Source: Epichloe hybrida | Lineage: Eukaryota; Ascomycota; Sordariomycetes; Hypocreales; Clavicipitaceae | Assembly: GCA_019022495.1 (NCBI GenBank) | Contig: JAFEKR010000030.1 | Coordinates: 620,001-684,000 of the forward strand | Length of the DNA: 64,000 nt | Reading direction: 5' to 3' | Shown: piece by piece, positions 1 to 12,021 of the stretch | Layout of the letters: each line of letters begins with the position of its first letter | Numbering within the stretch: position 1 is the first letter of the stretch | Translations under genes and position numbers: made by a program | The notes under the pieces: model-generated | Told to the model about the DNA's origin: nothing | Database searches by the model: none | Seen by the model: only the letters and a program-made list of their open reading frames with translations

Positions 1-1640
1 GTTAGTAAGTAATATAAGCACCCCCTTAAAATGCTACTTAGCTATAATTTATCTATAAGTCTAAAAGCATACTATAAGCTAGCTATTTATAGTAGTATTA
101 TAGTAAGAATATAGGTAGTCTAGCAAACCTCTTCTAAGTTTATATATAATACGTATCCTATGTATATAGAATTAAAGACTCTAATTTAAGTTATATTATT
201 TTAAGTATAGTAAGGTAATAACTTTACTATAGGTTATAGGAAGCTGCTTAAGAGTAGTAACCTTAAAGCGTTATAGATATAGTCTATTAGGCCCTCTAAG
301 CTATTAATATTTTAAAATAGAGTTTTTATTCTAGTAGGTATAAGAAAGGAAATTTTACTACTTACCTATAATAACCTAGTAGTAGGCCACTAGGGAGTTA
401 GCAGGACCCTCTATTAGATTATAAGTTAGTATTACTAGCTAATAATAAAGAAAGACACTAAGTTATATATACAAACTTACGTAAGCTATTAGACTTTAAA
501 GCTAAGGCACTATAAACCTTATAGTAAGCTAGCTATGCTACTAGTGCCTAATTAGCCTTTTTAAGAATTATTAATAGAATTTATTATGGGGCTACTACCT
601 ATAAAAGACGCAAATTAGACTTATAATACAATCTTAGTTATTATAGACTATTTCATAAAATATAGTATTTATATCCTTGTTTTAATGTGGATAACTAGTG
701 ATAGGTTAGTTACTATATTCCTAGAGTATGTTTTTAGGGATTATAGCGCCCTAGAAGGTATTATTATAGACTATGGTTTGACTTTCACTAGCAGGTTTTA
801 AATAACCTTTTGCTATTTTATTATAACTAAGTAGTAACTAAGCACTGTGTTTTACCTATAAATAAATAGTTAGATAGAATGTTTAAACCAAGTTTTAAAG
901 CATTATTTAAGAGCCTTTGCTTACTTTAATTAGACTAATTAGGCTAATAATCTATTAATAGTATAGTTTGCGTATAATATAAGCGTTTATTTAACTTATA
1001 ACTACACCCTAGCTAAGGCGCTATAAGGCTATAACCCTAGGGGACTATAGTAAGTGGTTATAAATATCCCTATAGTAAATAACTAGGTAAAGACTTATAT
1101 TACTACGCTAAGAGATAGATATATAGTAATTAAGCAGCTTCTAAGTAACTTATAGGCTTAGTATATAAAACACTATAATAAGAAGTAAACCCTAATAAAG
1201 TTTAGAGTAAGTAACTATGTTTTATTATTTATAAAGAATATTAACTTATAGTAACCTAGTAGGAAGCTAAGTGTAAAGTACCTAGGCCCTTATAAAATTA
1301 AAAAGGTAATTAGGACTTATAGTTTAGTATACTAACTAAAGCTACTACCTAGTATATAACTATATAATGTTTTTAATATTACTAATCTTAAACTATTTAT
1401 AAGGGACTTAACTAATATAAAAGATATATCCTTACTATAAGAGAATATTATAGATAATAAGCAGGAGTTTAAAGTTAAAAGAATTATATTATATTATTAT
1501 AATAAGAGATATTAGAAATACTTAGTTAAATAAAAGGGCTATAATGCTTTAGAGAACTCTTAGGTAAAGAAAAGAGATTTTATTATAATAGATATTATTA
1601 AGGATTATAAGCGGTAACTAAGCAGCTAGTTTATAAATAT
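1..1640 (+). mobile_element. 3' end of a decayed Ty3/gypsy chromovirus pol
   Basis: The window opens inside an older retroelement. Around 585-1060 a degenerate integrase core can be read, with segments resembling NTILVIIDYF and ALEGIIIDYGLTFTSRF, followed by the region where gypsy integrases carry their last catalytic residues. Around 1440-1630 there is a chromodomain-like segment (words such as YLVKQKGYNALENS and RDFIIIDIIKDY), the hallmark of chromoviruses. Stop codons interrupt every frame, so the element is dead. Its 5' half lies outside the window. No LTR could be assigned on its 3' side. Confidence 0.75.
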
Positions 1641-3041
1641 AGAGTTATATTTAGTAGAGTTTAGATAGTAGTAGTAATATATAAAAAAAATCCAGATAAA
1701 TTCTTAGAAACCTAACTTATAGCTACTTCACACTAATTATTCTATTAACATATTACCTACCTAGCCCCTAGTATCCTTACCTATGCTAATAGGGGCAGAG
1801 GATTTATTCTTATTATTAGAGAAATCCCCCTCCCTATACATATATATACAAAGCTTACTAGGGAGGTCTAGTAGCCTAATATAAGTAGGAAGCGTGAATA
1901 TATTAGTAGTAAGCTACTAGTAAGTTAGTAAAGCTATAAACTAAAGCATAGAAATATATATAGATAGAAGGTTTTGCGTAATAAAATATAAGCTATTAGA
2001 AATATTAATCTAGACTTCTAGATTAATAGTATTATTAAGTAGTAATATAGTAACTTATTTATTAGTATTAGCCTTACGTGTAACTTCTACTATAAGTTAT
2101 ACCTGCCTTACCTAACTACGCTTATTAGTATTTTTAGTAGTTAGGAATGTATTATAAAGTTTATATTTTACGTGTATTAGATACTAGTAGTATATTAGTA
2201 ATAACTAAGTTATAGAAATAAGAGATATATATATTATTAAGAAAGTATAAATTATCTTTAGGATTACTATAAGCATTAATACACTTAAAGAGTATATAGT
2301 ATAACTAGGTAAACTAAGTAAGACACTAGTAGTGTGTTAGTATATATATAAGTAGTAAGAAAAGGAGAATAAACCCTAGTGTAGTCCTTATTATTATATA
2401 TATAATAGGCGTATTTTGTTAAGTTATTTATATAAGTTAGGAGTAATATATAGTAAGATAGTAGTAAAGTTATACTTAGAGAATTAGTATATTAAGTTAG
2501 AATAGATTTACCCTTAATAATATATTATAGCTCTATGCTATTACTATCTTTAGGTATAATAGCCTATATTATAACCTACTATATATAGTAAATATAAGGA
2601 ATCTTTATCTTACTAGTATTACTAGCTATAAGTTAGTAGGGTAAGCGCTAGGGGGTAGAGATATTATACTTATATTAAGATTTTTAAAGCTATATACTTC
2701 TTACTAGGAGACTTTAAAGGAGATATTAAGGAATTCTTCTTACTAGAGGGAGGTAATAGTAGTAGAGTGGTAGCTTATATTAAAGATATTATTAACTACT
2801 AGTAAGTTAGTAGTAATATACTATAAGAAACTTATAAGTAAAAGATAAGTAACTAACCTTTTAGTGTTTAAGAGGATTTAGGTGTTTTAGATAAGGGTAA
2901 ATATAGATAATAAAGTAATGCTATAGGATATTAGTAACTACTATAAGAGAAGCTATAAAGCTACTAGCTTATAGGTAAGGGTAACTTATAATACTAAGGG
3001 AGGATATAAAGGGAAGAAAAGTATATAGAAGTAAGGGAAAG
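1641..3041. other. unassigned RIP-decayed DNA between two retroelements
   Basis: AT-rich, TpA-saturated sequence between the chromodomain relic of the upstream element and the 5' LTR of the complete element. I recognise no protein motif, LTR pair or RNA gene here. It may be the 3' untranslated part and LTR of the upstream element or a further decayed repeat. The last five bases (GAAAG) are one copy of the target duplication of the next element. Confidence 0.5.
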
Positions 3042-3243
3042 TGTGAGGCCCTACTCACAACACTAGCGCGCTAGCGCACCACTAGGCGGGCGCACCACGC
3101 CCTAGGGCTAGGTTCACGTGACACTAGCAAGTCACTACCTATAAGTTAGTGACTCACACGCATAATATACTTAGACCTAGTAAGCTTTAGTTAATATATA
3201 AACACCCCTATACCTCTTACCTAGCTATCCCTTTATTCTTATA
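3042..3243 (+). repeat. 5' LTR of chromovirus
   Basis: The 202-bp segment starts TGTGAGGCC and aligns end to end, without gaps that I could see, with 9450-9651. It retains GC-rich words such as ACTAGCGCGCTAGCGCACC. The differences I saw from the 3' copy are transitions (C/T or G/A), as expected when each LTR was mutated independently by RIP. Its last base pair is TA where the 3' copy has CA. Confidence 0.9.
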
Positions 3244-3289
3244 ATTCTAAAGCTTCTCCTACTAGCTACCTAAGAGTAATATAAGGGGG

Positions 3290-4440
3290 AGAATAACCTA
3301 ATCTACTAGAACTATGCTATATATTACTTAGGATTAGCTAGGTAATAGTAATACTATAGCTAGGGATATACTATATTCTATAACCCTATCTAAAGCTATA
3401 CCCTTTACTATAGTAATAGAAAAGGTAGTAGTTAGGGAGTAAATTATCTAGCTTAAGTAACTTAAGGAACTATAGAATTAAGAAAAGGAGCTTACTAACT
3501 TAATATAATCTTATAGAGGACTAGTAAAAAGGGGCTAAAAGGATAGTTTATTCTTAAGCCTTAGTAGCTAAGAAGTTAAGGTCTAAAATATTATAAAACT
3601 CTAATACCCTATAAACCTATAGAAGTATAAGATATAGCTTAATAACCTTAACTATGCCTTTAAGGGGGCAAAGAAGAAGTATTACTAGGATAACTAAAAG
3701 ATTCTCTTTGCACTTAACTATATATATATAAACTATTAGGCTAGATAGGACTAATATATTAAAGAATAACTAGCTAATAGCTAGGATTATCCTAAGGATA
3801 ACTAGGATAAGTTCTAAGACTAGACCCTTACGCTACTTAAAGACTCCATAAGTTATAATGTATAAATAGCTATGTAACTAGAAAATGTAAAGTAAAAGGA
3901 GGGCTAAAGTCCTATTAAGTTTAGTATTTACTTAGATTTACTAGAGAAACACCTAGAATAAGCTCTAGAAAAGACCTATGCTCTTATATTCTTTATAAAA
4001 TTACTTCCTAACTTATAAGATTATATTAACTTACATGTACACATCACTAGTATAATATAAGAAGATGTTATATAACTTGCCTAGTAATTCTAGGAGGTAA
4101 TATTAAAGAATAAGTAAAAGCTAAATAATTTAGAAGAGAAGGGGCTATATAAGGTAGCTTAACACTAAAGATATAACTCTCTATAAGGGCATTAGCTAAA
4201 TAGGGACTAAAGAGATAAGGATAAGGATAAGGAAAAGACCCTAGCTACTTACCTAAATAATAATAGAATATAAGGAAGAAAATAGTGCTTTAATTATAGT
4301 AGCATAAAGTACCTTATTTATAATTATAATAAGCTAAGGAAAGACTAGTAAGAGAGTTAGGAAAACTCCTAGAGGTAGAAGTAAAAGCCCTTACCTCTGC
4401 CTTAGACACTAGGGTACTAGTAGGACGCTAATTTTACATA
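3290..4440 (+). pseudogene. degenerate gag with altered zinc knuckle
   Basis: Stop-riddled reading through this interval gives charged, helical-type sequence and ends with a nucleocapsid zinc knuckle at 4286-4330. The spacing C-x2-C-x4-H-x4-C is kept exactly, but the second, third and fourth ligands now read Tyr (C-F-N-Y ... K-Y ... N-Y). Each change needs only one G-to-A or C-to-T transition, the RIP mutation. Position directly before protease and reverse transcriptase fits gag. The start is approximate. Confidence 0.7.
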
Positions 4441-4449
4441 CTAGTTACT

Positions 4450-7400
4450 ATTTATAGGCATAAAGACATTAAAACAGTAGCGAATCTTAATAGTTATGCT
4501 AAGATTAATATTATAAGCACCTAATTCACACAGACTCACAAGCTTAATTAGGCTAAGGCTATAACACCTATCTTTAAGGTAGTAAGGGCTCTAATAGTCC
4601 CTTAATATAGTGTTTATAAGGTGCCTATTTTAATTAAAGATTTATAGGGTAAAGAGAAAGACCTTAAGTTACTATATATAGCTATTAATAAGGACCTAAG
4701 AGTAGAGGGAAGCCCTATATTAATTAGAATACATATACTTATAGAAGAATATATATATCTTTACTTATACTTATAAGAATAGTGGTTTAAAAAGAGAAAG
4801 GTAGCCTTTTTGCTACTAACTCCCTATAAGTTCGTAAAGGTAATATGTAATAAGATAATTATATATGCTATTATAGGTATAATAGAAAATAAGTTTATCC
4901 CTCTTAAAGATAAAGAGAAGGTAAAAGTATATAGAACTATTAAAGATATCCTAGAGGAATTATATAAATTTAAAGACATGTTTATATTAGATAAGGTAAG
5001 GAGCCTCCTATTAAAGAAGTTAACTAACTATATAATTAATCTTATACTAGGAGCTACACCCCTATATAAACTAATCTATTCTCTTTCCTAAAGTAAACTT
5101 AAGAAGCTCTAGGAATATATTAATAATAACCTAAAGAAAGGCTAGATAAGACCCTTAAAAAGCCTAGCAGGCGCGCCTATTTTATTTATGCTAAAGAAGG
5201 ATAGAACACTATAGCTATGCGTTAACTATTAAGGGCTTAATAAGGTAATATAAAAGAATTACTACGCTCTCCCCCTAATTTCGGAGATTCTTAATTAATA
5301 CTAAGGGGCCTATTTCTTTTCTAAGATTAATATTAAGGATGTGTACTACTAAATTTGTATTAAAGAAGGCGATGAATAGAAGACAGCTTTTTACATATAT
5401 TACAGGCACTATAAGTACCTCGTAATGCCTTTTAGGTTAATAAATACCCTAGCCACTTTCTAGAGTTATATTTATAAAGTGCTATATAGGCTAGTTAACA
5501 CTATTTATATGGTATATCTAGATAATATCTTAATTTTCTCTAAGATAAAGGAGGAGCATACTAAATATATTAAGTAAGTCCTTAAACACATAAGGTTAGT
5601 AAAGTTATATATAAAACTCTCTAAGTGCTCTTTCTATAAGAAATTAGTAAAATTCCTAGGGTTTATTCTCTCTATTAATAAGATATTAATAAATACTTGC
5701 TAGGTTAATATAATTAGAGAATAGAAGAAGCTAACTAGTTTTAAGGATATATAGTTATTTCTTAGGTTCTATAACTTCTACTAATAGTTTATTTATAAAT
5801 ACTCTAGGATTATAGTACCTCTTTACGCGTTAATAAAGGGTAGTTAAAATAGTATCTAGACTAGGAGGTTTATATTTAGAGAAAAGAAGTAGTTAGTATT
5901 TAACTAGCTAAAAGATACCTTTTAGTAAGCGCCTTTACTCTAACACTATAACCTAAGTTAGGTAGTGTATATTAAGATAAATACCTTAATTTTCGTAATA
6001 GTAAGAATCCTATCTTAGTAAGATAATAAGGGCTATTAGCATCTAGTAGCCTTTTAGTTAAGGAAGTTTATAGATACTAAATATAACTATAGCATAGCTA
6101 ATTAAGAGCTACTTACTATAGTAAAGTTATTTAAACACTAGTAATATTATATTAAAGGCATAGAGATACCTATAGAGGTCCTATTAGACTATTATAACCT
6201 ATAGACCTTTATAAGGTAGTAAAAGCTAAATAGAAGATAGGTATAATAGTATATATTCCTCTGCCCTTTCTATTTTATAATTAAGCATAGACTAGGGAAA
6301 AGTAACCCTATAAATATACTATTAAGAAGGTCTAATTATAAGGGCAAACCTATATTAAATAGGGCGCTCTTACTAAAGCTTTAAAGGAAGATAGTAAATA
6401 TCTATATAGTAGAAAAAGAAGTACTAATATATTAAAGAAGTTATAGTATAACACTAGTCTTAGAACCTACTAAGGCAAGAGTAGCCTAGGTAGAAGGCTA
6501 GTTAGCCACCGTAAATCTAGTAATAGGTTAGCTAAATAAGGGTAATTTTAAGGAGAAGGTAGCGTGTGTTTAAGATATTAGCATAGTATAAGTAGTTTAG
6601 GGGGCTATTATATCACTAAATCCCTACTAATTTATAGTAAATAAACCATTAGCGTAACTACTATAGAAGGCATAGGACTAAGATTTAGATTTATAAAAGC
6701 GTAGAGGTAAGGTTAACTTCTAAGTAAAAGGGAGAGGAAAAGCTAGTCTATAGTTATATAATATAAGGGGCCTCCTAATATATAAAGACTAGGTAGTTAT
6801 TTTACAAGAGCCTATCTTATAATAGGAGCTTCTATAGCTACACTATAATAATCTATTAGTAAGTTACTTTAGGACTAAATACACTCTAGAGCTACTAAAA
6901 TATTACTATTAGTAGCTAGTAATAAGTAAAGCTATTTTAGACTATATATCTAGCTATAGAGTATACTAGTATATAGTAGTAAGATAGCACCGCCCCTATA
7001 GAAGCCTTAAATTACTACTAATACTAAGGTAACTATAGGTAGAGATCTTAATAAACTTTATTATAGGTTTACTACTAGTATAGCTAGGTAAGTAAGAAAC
7101 TAACATAATCCTAGTAATTATAAACTAATTTACTAAGTACTTTATTTTCCTTCCTATAAAGACTATAATTAATATAGCTAAATTAGCAAAGTTATTCTAT
7201 AAGGAGATTAAGCTATAATTTAGAGCGCTAGAGGGTATTATATCTAATAGAGGGTTAGTATTTATAAGCTAATTCTAGTTAGAGGTATATTACTAGTTAT
7301 ATATAAAGCAAAGGCTTTTAATAGTGTTTCACCCCTAAACTAATAGGTAAATAAAGAGAATAAATTAAGTGCTTAAGTATTACTTATAATATTTTATTAA

Positions 7401-8070
7401 AGAGAACTAATAACTATAGCTAAAGCTACTCCTAATAGCCTAATTTACATGTAATAATGCTATTAATAAGATAATAGGCTACTCCCCTAACTACACTCTT
7501 ATAGGCTATTTACCTAAGTTCTGCCTTACTCTTAAGGGTAAAAGTATAGAGAGGGAGGTCCTAGAGGCTTACACGTATGTTAAAAAGCTATATAAGGTTA
7601 GGGAGAAACTAGTATATAACTAGGCAAGGGCTACTAAAGCGTAGGTAAAGTACTATAACTAGAGATATTAGCTAATAACCTTAAAAAGAGAAGACTTAGT
7701 ACTACTATTAGCAAAGAATATTAGGCTTAAGGATATAAAATAAAAGCTAAACCTAAGATTTATTAGGCTATTTTGGATACTTAACGCTATAAGTAAATAA
7801 GCATACTAACTAGCACTACCTAATAAGTATAGCTAATTATATAACATATTTTACGTTAGCCTATTAGAGCTATAGAATCGCTAGGAAAACGCCCTAGATA
7901 AGGATATGCTAATACTAGACCTTAAAGATAATAATAATAAGTTTAAAGTTAAAGAAGTTAGGGATTATAAGAAGATATGTAAAGGTAATAAATACCTAGT
8001 GAAAGAGAAGGGCTAGCTAAGTGAATATAATTAATAGGTAGCGTTAGAAAATATAGAAGGCGCTTAACGT
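4450..8070 (+). pseudogene. degenerate pol: protease, RT, RNase H, integrase, chromodomain
   Basis: The segment around 4485-4515 resembles an aspartic protease active site whose Asp reads Asn. An open stretch at 4810-5091 ends in the entry to reverse transcriptase. RT fragments follow: KKDRTL then LCVNY near 5194, EGDEWKTAF-like sequence near 5365, and the catalytic box at 5515-5526, where the second Asp of Y-L-D-D has become Asn. RNase H-type sequence lies near 6071. The integrase zinc-binding and core regions span about 6990-7640. A chromodomain (words KEVRDYKKICKGNKYLVKEKG) lies at 7940-8022. The many in-frame TAG/TAA codons fit RIP of Trp, Gln and Arg codons. Borders between domains are approximate. 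Confidence 0.85.
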
Positions 8071-9449
8071 GTAATTTAAGCTTTCTATTAAAGCAAAATA
8101 AGCAGAAAGCGTAGCAAGATATAATTAAGTTATAAGTAATAAAGGATAAGGTAATTACAAAAAAGGCCTAGCCTTATTAGCTACTATTATACTCTAATTA
8201 AAACCCTTATTAGACTATTTACTAAATAATAAAAGAAAAAATACCTATAAGGAGGGGAGTCTTACAGAAAACCCTTTTATAGTTACCCCCTTATATATTA
8301 AAATAACACTATTATAAAGGAGGTACTTAGCGCTCTCGCTCTTATCCTCCTAAACCACTACCTTTATTACCTAGAAAAACTAGTGCTTTGCTACCCCCTA
8401 GGGCATAAATCCTAGATTATAATATTATAGCTATAAAGTTATTTTTCTCTTCTAGGAATTATAATATATAGCGTAGTTTAGCTATAAAAGTTAGTAAATA
8501 GGTAGTAAAGGAGGAGTAATAACTTATAATCCCTAGGGTAGGGGTAGGATATATAGTAACTAAAAGTTACTAGCATAAAATAATATACTAATTATATATA
8601 GCTAAAGCAGCCTACCTAGGGAGTAAGTAAAGGTCTAGAGAATATATAATAAAATATACCTAATAAACCTAATAAACCTTAGTAGCCCTAGTTAAACCAA
8701 AGGAAATATAATAAGCCGTGTTAGTGTAATTAAACCCTAAAATAAAGTTTAGATAATAGGTGCTAAAATAGTAGCGAGTTACCTTAGAAAACATACAATT
8801 ATTAGGGTTATTAGGGTCCTAATTACTTAGGGCGTCTATTAAAGTTTTTACCTAATTAAGGGCAGTAAGAAAATCTAGAAAATCCCCTTATATAGTTAGT
8901 ATTACCTAGAGAGACATAGGCAATTAGGGACTAAAAAAGCAGAGAATATAATGTACTTACTATCTTATAAGTATTACTATATTTAATACACTAGATATAA
9001 TACTTTAAATATTTCCCTTTAATAATAGTAGTTAGCGCGCTAGGGAATTAATAGTTAATCTAAGGGATATTAGGCTTAGCTAGAGGATTCTTCTTAAAGT
9101 CTGCGTAACCTATACGTAGATAATATATATAGGAATATTCTCTTAAATAAATATTAGGGATAGCTATAATAATAACGCTCTTAACGCTTTCCCTATCTAA
9201 TTCTATTCTAATAATAAGGTAAGTAGTAAAGGTAAAGTTATAGTAACTAATAATATAATAGTATCTAGGGAAAAGTTTACTATAGATAAGAAAGGGAAAA
9301 GTTAGTAACATAATAGGGAGTTATAGGTGAATTTATACTTAAACACTAATATTATTTATTATTATTTTAGTATAGCTACTACTTAGCAAATAGCTGTATA
9401 GTACCTACTAAAAGCTATTCAGGAGCCTAGCTAAAAGTAGGGGGGTAAT
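8071..9449. other. pol-to-LTR spacer of the chromovirus, with antisense open stretch
   Basis: About 1.4 kb of AT-rich DNA between the chromodomain and the 3' LTR. No env-like or other known domain is visible. On the minus strand, 9060-9311 stays open for 83 codons despite the surrounding RIP; its predicted product is Tyr/Ile-rich (for example IPNIYLREYSYIYYLRIGYA) and is not recognised. It could be a relic of an accessory antisense gene or chance. Confidence 0.45.
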
Positions 9450-9651
9450 TATAAGGCCTTACTTATAACACTAGCGCGCTAGTGCATTACTAGGCAGGCA
9501 CACTATACCCTAGGGCTAGGTCCACGTAATACTAGCGAGTTACTACCTATAAGTTAGTAACTTACACGCATAACACACTTAGACCTAGCAAGCTTCAGTC
9601 AATATACAAACGCCCCCATACCTCTTGCCTAGCTATCCCTTTGTCCTCACA
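9450..9651 (+). repeat. 3' LTR of chromovirus
   Basis: Partner of the LTR at 3042-3243. It starts TATAAGGCC, a transition variant of TGTGAGGCC, and ends TCCTCACA. A purine-rich stretch with a run of six G (about 9431-9446) lies just upstream and could be the polypurine tract that primes plus-strand synthesis. GAAAG follows immediately, matching the five bases before the 5' LTR. Confidence 0.9.
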
Positions 9652-9656
9652 GAAAG

Positions 9657-10900
9657 TAAGCCTCTTTTATATTAGCCCTAGACCCCTAAGTAATCTATAC
9701 GCTATGTGTAGCTAATTTAGGAATTATAATATTTATGGTTACGGCTACTACTAGTAAATACATATGCTAGCTACAAACTCCTAGCGAGACTAATATAATA
9801 TCCCTAATATTAGATAAGAAGTTATTTGTTTTAAATAGCGCGCGTTACCCTGTCTATTTAACCTAATTATAAAATTTAATATAGGTAGCCTATTTACTTA
9901 GTGCTAATAACTTACTAAATAGAGGTATATATATTAGAGGTAATAAAGCAGTAAGTATATAGCTATTTATAATCTAGAGGTTATAAGAAGGATTACCTAG
10001 GACCCTATAATATCTATCTTATTATTTAAAGTAAATATAATACTACACACTAATAGTATAGCTAGTAATATAAGTATTACTATAAGTTATGCGTAGCATA
10101 TACACACTAGCTAAGCAGCTCTTTTTAATTAAGGATAATTATATATTAGGGGGGTAGTATATTAGGAGTATAGAGGCTAAGGGGCTATAGATAGGATAGT
10201 TATATATTAGAGCCCTTAGATAAGCCTTAGGTTCTATGAATAACTAAGTAGCTATAAGATAGCTACGTGCACGTAGTAGGGTATTTAGATAAGGACTGCC
10301 TACAAGAGATATAGGAGGTTAGAGTTTAAGACCTTTATGCACCCACCCCTAAGTAGTAGCTCTCTAGCTATAACTAAGAACCTTAGCCTTCACTCCGTTT
10401 ATATCTCCCCGAACATAGTCGTGACAATCTCTAGGTACGTTATTATCTCTAATTCCTAGTCTTATTAAAGATAAGGTTCTTATTATTCATACTTTAACTA
10501 GTATATTTAAGTCCTATAGTCCTTAAACCTCTTACCTAAGTCCTGTAGTCCTTAGTAGCTACTATCTTATAGTTTAAAGTTATTCCTAGCTATAGTTAGG
10601 TTTTATTCTCCTCTCTTATTACCTTATATTTAGTAACTATAGCTCTAAGGGTATAAATCTATTTTTCTTCTATTTCTAACTATAGCTATACTCTAGTGGT
10701 TTATAAATAATTTCTTCTCTTAATTATTCTCTAATTATTTATTTGGTTTTAATTTTAGGATCTCTAGTCTTTAAGATATAATTATATTCTTATAGAGTAA
10801 TTAAAAGAGATAACAAGTTCTAGTCTTATTACTATAAGCTTATACTAAAATAATAGTAGTAATGATAATAGTTGATTAATCTCTACTCTAGCTACGGTCG
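9657..10900. other. RIP-decayed DNA, right flank of the repeat block
   Basis: AT-rich, TpA-rich sequence following the target duplication. The part from about 10,370 becomes pyrimidine-rich with fewer TpA words. No transposon protein motif, LTR or gene was recognised. It may be part of the repeat into which the complete element inserted. Confidence 0.5.
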
Positions 10901-12021
10901 CCCTATAGTTCCTACTACCCTGATTCACCCTTCATTACATAAGCTATTTCCCCACTCAACAGGTCCGCTGCCTTGTGTCGTTGTCCTGCCGACTTTTCTC
11001 ACGTCGGCCCATCTCACACAGCATCTTGTGTGAATTTTGCCAAGGTTCCAAATTTATTTAGCATGTCGTGTCAACTATTCTTCTTCTTTCAGCACCGGCA
11101 AAAGTATGAGTACCGCGAGATGGTGTCAAACGACACGCGGTTCACGGGCCATCCCGGACAAGAACGGGAGCACAACGTGTAGAATTGATGCGAGGCGTGT
11201 GATATTAATATATTCTCATGCTGTCTGAGCCCCGGGATGCTGCCCTCTCGAACGCGCCGGCTCGAGAGGCAGGTTCTACTGCGGATATCTGAAGACGAAA
11301 TAAAGCTACATGGCAGATCCCAAAGGCGCAGAGCTCGTGTACACTCAATCTCATGGCCATTCCGGACGTGGTGCTCATGGGGGAAGTTGTCAGCCTGGGC
11401 GAGCTGGTGGCGGGAAAGTCGATGGGCAATAAACACCACCATTGCTTGGGTCGTCCGTGGGCACCGACGTGGGCAGATTGGAGCTTGGGGACTGAAATCA
11501 CCCGCATCTTGGCGAGAAATGCATCAAGTACGAATGTAGTACGGAAACAGAACGAACTCGGGAGGAGCGACCATGTACATAACTCTATGGACTATCCCGC
11601 ATGAGTGAGAGACCCTCCTAGGATAAGGCGCAAGACGATTCCCGCCAACAAACTTCCAGAAACCTCAACCGGTAGGCCGTCTTCTCCAGCTGGCAGTCCA
11701 GCGAACCCGTGGTGATCCGGCGCTGTCACCAGCCGAGCGACTGGGGAACAACGGCGATCTCGGCGACAGGCAGAAAAGGGGACCACTGGTCTGAACTCGC
11801 CTTCCGGGCTGAATATATGAAGAGCAGTCTGCATAGCACTAATGTAAGGCGGGGGGTGGCACGAGTATTCTACACTGTCTAGTATTGAACTTGAACGATT
11901 TCTGCATGTCCCTTCCACTTCTGTGCTCATCGTCGTGGCCAGCGCGGGGGAAGAAGCCACTTTCGCTCATGTCGAGCAACTCTGCGGGTTAAGTTCATCT
12001 CTCCGGCTCCAAAAACTCTCC
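10901..12021. other. normal-composition DNA without a recognised gene
   Basis: Base composition is ordinary for this genome. Several overlapping open frames exist on both strands (for example 11205-11507 minus, 11353-11604 plus, 11592-11960 minus), but none shows a known motif. They overlap each other on opposite strands and some begin at non-ATG codons. I see no RNA gene. This is the 3' flank of the downstream acetyltransferase gene. Confidence 0.5.

Larger units (their letters stand above)
3042..9651 (+). mobile_element. complete RIP-inactivated Ty3/gypsy chromovirus (LTR retrotransposon)
   Basis: A 6,610-bp element bounded by two alignable LTRs of 202 bp and flanked by identical 5-bp direct repeats GAAAG at 3037-3041 and 9652-9656, which is the target-site duplication left by integrase. 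The 5' LTR begins TG and the 3' LTR ends CA. Internal order is gag with a zinc knuckle (about 4286-4330), a protease-like stretch (about 4485-4515), reverse transcriptase (about 5090-5600), RNase H (about 6040-6140), integrase (about 7040-7640) and a chromodomain (about 7920-8025). This order defines Ty3/gypsy chromoviruses. All frames are broken by stops of RIP type, so it is non-autonomous. A spacer of about 1.4 kb separates pol from the 3' LTR. Confidence 0.9.
1..10900. repeat. AT-rich RIP-degraded repeat block
   Basis: The whole stretch is dominated by TpA steps, with stop codons (TAG/TAA) every few codons in all frames, while recognisable transposon protein segments can still be read through the stops. 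Decay of CpA/TpG into TpA is the established signature of RIP in filamentous ascomycetes. The composition returns to normal fungal coding-type DNA near 10,880-10,960, where C- and G-rich words reappear. No intact host gene is visible inside. The exact right edge is uncertain by about 100 bp. Confidence 0.9.

Noticed and set aside
1..3041. Second copy of the 202-bp LTR marking the first element's end
   Set aside because: Scanning by eye found no sequence alignable with the LTR at 3042-3243, so no boundary was assigned.
11089..11960. Several overlapping open frames of 80-120 codons on both strands
   Set aside because: They overlap each other in opposite directions, some start at non-ATG codons and none shows a family motif.
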